Positions 62,154 to 64,000 of a stretch of 64,000 nucleotides of DNA are shown here, piece by piece. Below the pieces are notes generated by a model. It was not told where the DNA came from and made no database searches. It worked only from the letters and a program-made list of their open reading frames with translations. Positions within the stretch are counted from its first letter, which is position 1. Each line of letters begins with the position of its first letter. The position numbers and the translations under genes are program-made. Source of the DNA: Pseudisothecium myosuroides (lineage: Eukaryota; Streptophyta; Bryopsida; Hypnales; Lembophyllaceae). The stretch lies in NCBI GenBank assembly GCA_951799445.1, contig OX637291.1, forward strand, positions 684,501 through 748,500, written 5' to 3'.

Positions 62154-63077
62154 CCCCTAAAGTTCCTTGACTAGGTTCACACCAAAAATGCTCCAAAACT
62201 ACCATTTCTAGTACAAGTACCAAATTTTTGAAAAATATCATTTTTGGACACATGTAACCATAGGATCTTGTAGTACTCTGGTTTGAGAATATGTGGAAAA
62301 AATTTCAAAAAATTTCATCATGTAGATTGCAAGATATTAGTGTTTGAAGTGGCAAAAGTCCTTTTTTTAGCCCTGCGAAAACTCGGGCAACTGCACTTCA
62401 CAAGGTCAGATTATTATGAAAAAATTTCCAAAATGATTGTGCTTCTTTGGATTCATTCTTCAAGGCAAGTTGGCTAAATGCTTGAAAATTTTCAAATAAT
62501 TTGGAATTGTACAACATATAGGAAAAAAATAGTAAGTAGAAAGAAGTAGAGAATGGTTCAAAACACTAAATTGTTAAGAAGTTAATTATGGAATTGAAAA
62601 ATGCCAATCCCAATGGTTGCAATGTTGCAATAAACAATCTACATCCTACAATTTTATTTTTTTGAAAAATTATTGAAAATTGATTGAAATAAACAACTTC
62701 AAAGTTTATTTTAGAGTAGACAATCCATAATTGCCCGCAAACTAAGAATCCTCATAACGTTTGACTCATTGATCAAAATGGAATGATTCAAAGCTTTTTA
62801 TGTATATATAAATCTAATAAATCAATTTCAAATTTTTATTTTTGAAAAAAGTGATTTATTCTGATCTGCCTGGACTACCCGAGTTGAGAAACAAACTACA
62901 TATTATGCAATAACTTTTGACTTGTATTTCCAAATGTCATGAAATTTTGTGCATATGAAAGATAATCCTTGTCCCCACCTTCTATAAAATTTCAGCCCAA
63001 AATATGCAAATCTCCAATCACACGTACCTGCCCAAAATTTCTATGTTGCCAAAAAACGCATGTTGGTCCTTTAGGGG
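62154..63077. mobile_element. TTAA-flanked family A element, 924 bp
   Basis: TTAA (62150-62153) precedes CCCCTAAAGTTCCTTGAC. The right end GTTGGTCCTTTAGGGG is followed by TTAA (63078-63081). It is homologous, in reverse orientation, to the 926-bp copy at 41711-42636 (for example CACGTACCTGCCC versus GGGCAGGTAC). Confidence 0.85.
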
Positions 63078-63081
63078 TTAA

Positions 63082-64000
63082 TAACTTCTGCATACAGTAT
63101 CCAAATGCCACGTTTTTTGGTGCATTAGAACCTCCTTTCACTTGCCAACAAGAACATATGAAAATCTGATCAGTCTAATAATAGTAAATAGGCTCAGTAG
63201 CAAAAATTGGCAGTTTTGGGTGTACCCACCTTATGTAAAGGACTTTGCAGACATTTTTTTTCCAATGGATGATTTTACTTAAAACTATAGGATGGAAAAA
63301 ACAACATTTCTTCATCTTTTTACTTTTGGGAAGTTGCTTGAGTGCATTTTCAATTACTAGGTTTGTAAATTCCCTTATTATATAATACTATAGTATTATT
63401 GACTTTTCAAAAGAAAAAGATGCTTAATCCACATATCATCCTTGCCCATAGTGTATTTGGGCCATTTCTTGTTGTTTACTCTTAATATAAACTTTAGCCA
63501 TAAAAATGATATTTTTTGAACTTGAGCCCAAATAATGAAATGAAGCATATCAACAACAATTCCTACTCCAATTATAAATTTTAAAAATTTGTAATTTTCA
63601 ATATTTTATAGTAATATGAACTATAGGCTTATTACATGGTTTGTTGATTTTCTAATTTTAGAATGACGTGGAAATTTCGATTTAAATATCATGATGTTAT
63701 GCACTATAATATACATCTATGGTGAAAATCTTAAATTTAGTTTGAGTATATTTTATATTTTATATGAATTGTCTTTTTATTTCTTAAGAAATTCACAACA
63801 ATTTCAAAAAAAATCCAATTTTTTTTAATATTTCATTACTTCTAATAGACATATGAATTCATCTTTGAGAAAAAAACATAAATATTTTTGTTCATATCTA
63901 GTTGCAAAATGGCCACAAATATAGTGTCAGACATGGAGGCTTGAAATCAGTGGCTATAGACCCGTCCTTTAAGGATGAAAGGTCTCCGCATCCAAAATTT
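63082..64000. other. AT-rich spacer, nothing recognised
   Basis: No gene, repeat border or RNA gene was recognised up to the end of the window. Confidence 0.5.

Noticed and set aside
1..64000. tRNA, rRNA or snRNA genes
   Set aside because: No cloverleaf-like arms with A/B boxes or conserved rRNA/snRNA stretches were noticed by eye; a tRNAscan/Infernal run would be decisive.

Overview
This window looks like nuclear DNA of a land plant or close streptophyte relative. The genes have spliceosomal introns with GT..AG borders, the proteins match plant-type families, the spacers are AT-rich, and plant-type DNA transposons (CACTA, Emigrant-like, Harbinger-like, Mutator-like) are abundant. I cannot name the species. 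No database could be searched, so family calls rest on recognised motifs and on splice phases that close correctly.

Four genes can be assembled exon by exon. (1) A SWP73/BAF60-type subunit of SWI/SNF chromatin remodellers, + strand, 14431-15981, with one intron near the 3' end. (2) A 50-residue single-pass membrane protein, - strand, 22255-23031, two exons. (3) A divergent eIF4A/DEAD-box-like protein that keeps only the C-terminal RecA-like domain, + strand, about 26668-28853. (4) A full-length dihydroxyacetone kinase, - strand, 30822-39790, 20 exons, 592 residues. Two further loci are uncertain: a decayed - strand gene at about 11544-13146 with a weak resemblance to eukaryotic Crinkler-like proteins, and an exon-like + strand ORF with a signal peptide at 40787-41109, divergent from the kinase gene.

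Most of the rest is mobile DNA. A CACTA element runs off the left edge (1-4581). A promoter-bearing, LTR-like region with tandem repeats covers about 6.9-10.3 kb. A CACTA element is nested inside another CACTA element at 52383-57834, and both have 3-bp target duplications. MITEs with visible target duplications lie at 26266-26486 (TA), 59941-60217 (TAA) and 60397-60659 (9 bp). A near-palindrome of about 880 bp lies at 20982-21863. A roughly 400-bp MITE family is present three times, once immediately upstream of the SWP73 coding region.

The most notable pattern is a family of at least ten elements with ends reading TTAA-CCCCTAAAGG ... CCTTTAGGGG-TTAA, 70-930 bp long, spread over the whole window and also inside a kinase intron. 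A TTAA target with CCC/GGG ends is the piggyBac signature, which would be unusual in a plant.

From 43 to 52 kb the sequence is very AT-rich and has no recognisable genes, but it holds tandem arrays of about 260 bp and about 55 bp units. The genes do not form a pathway; they are unrelated housekeeping genes separated by transposon-derived spacers.
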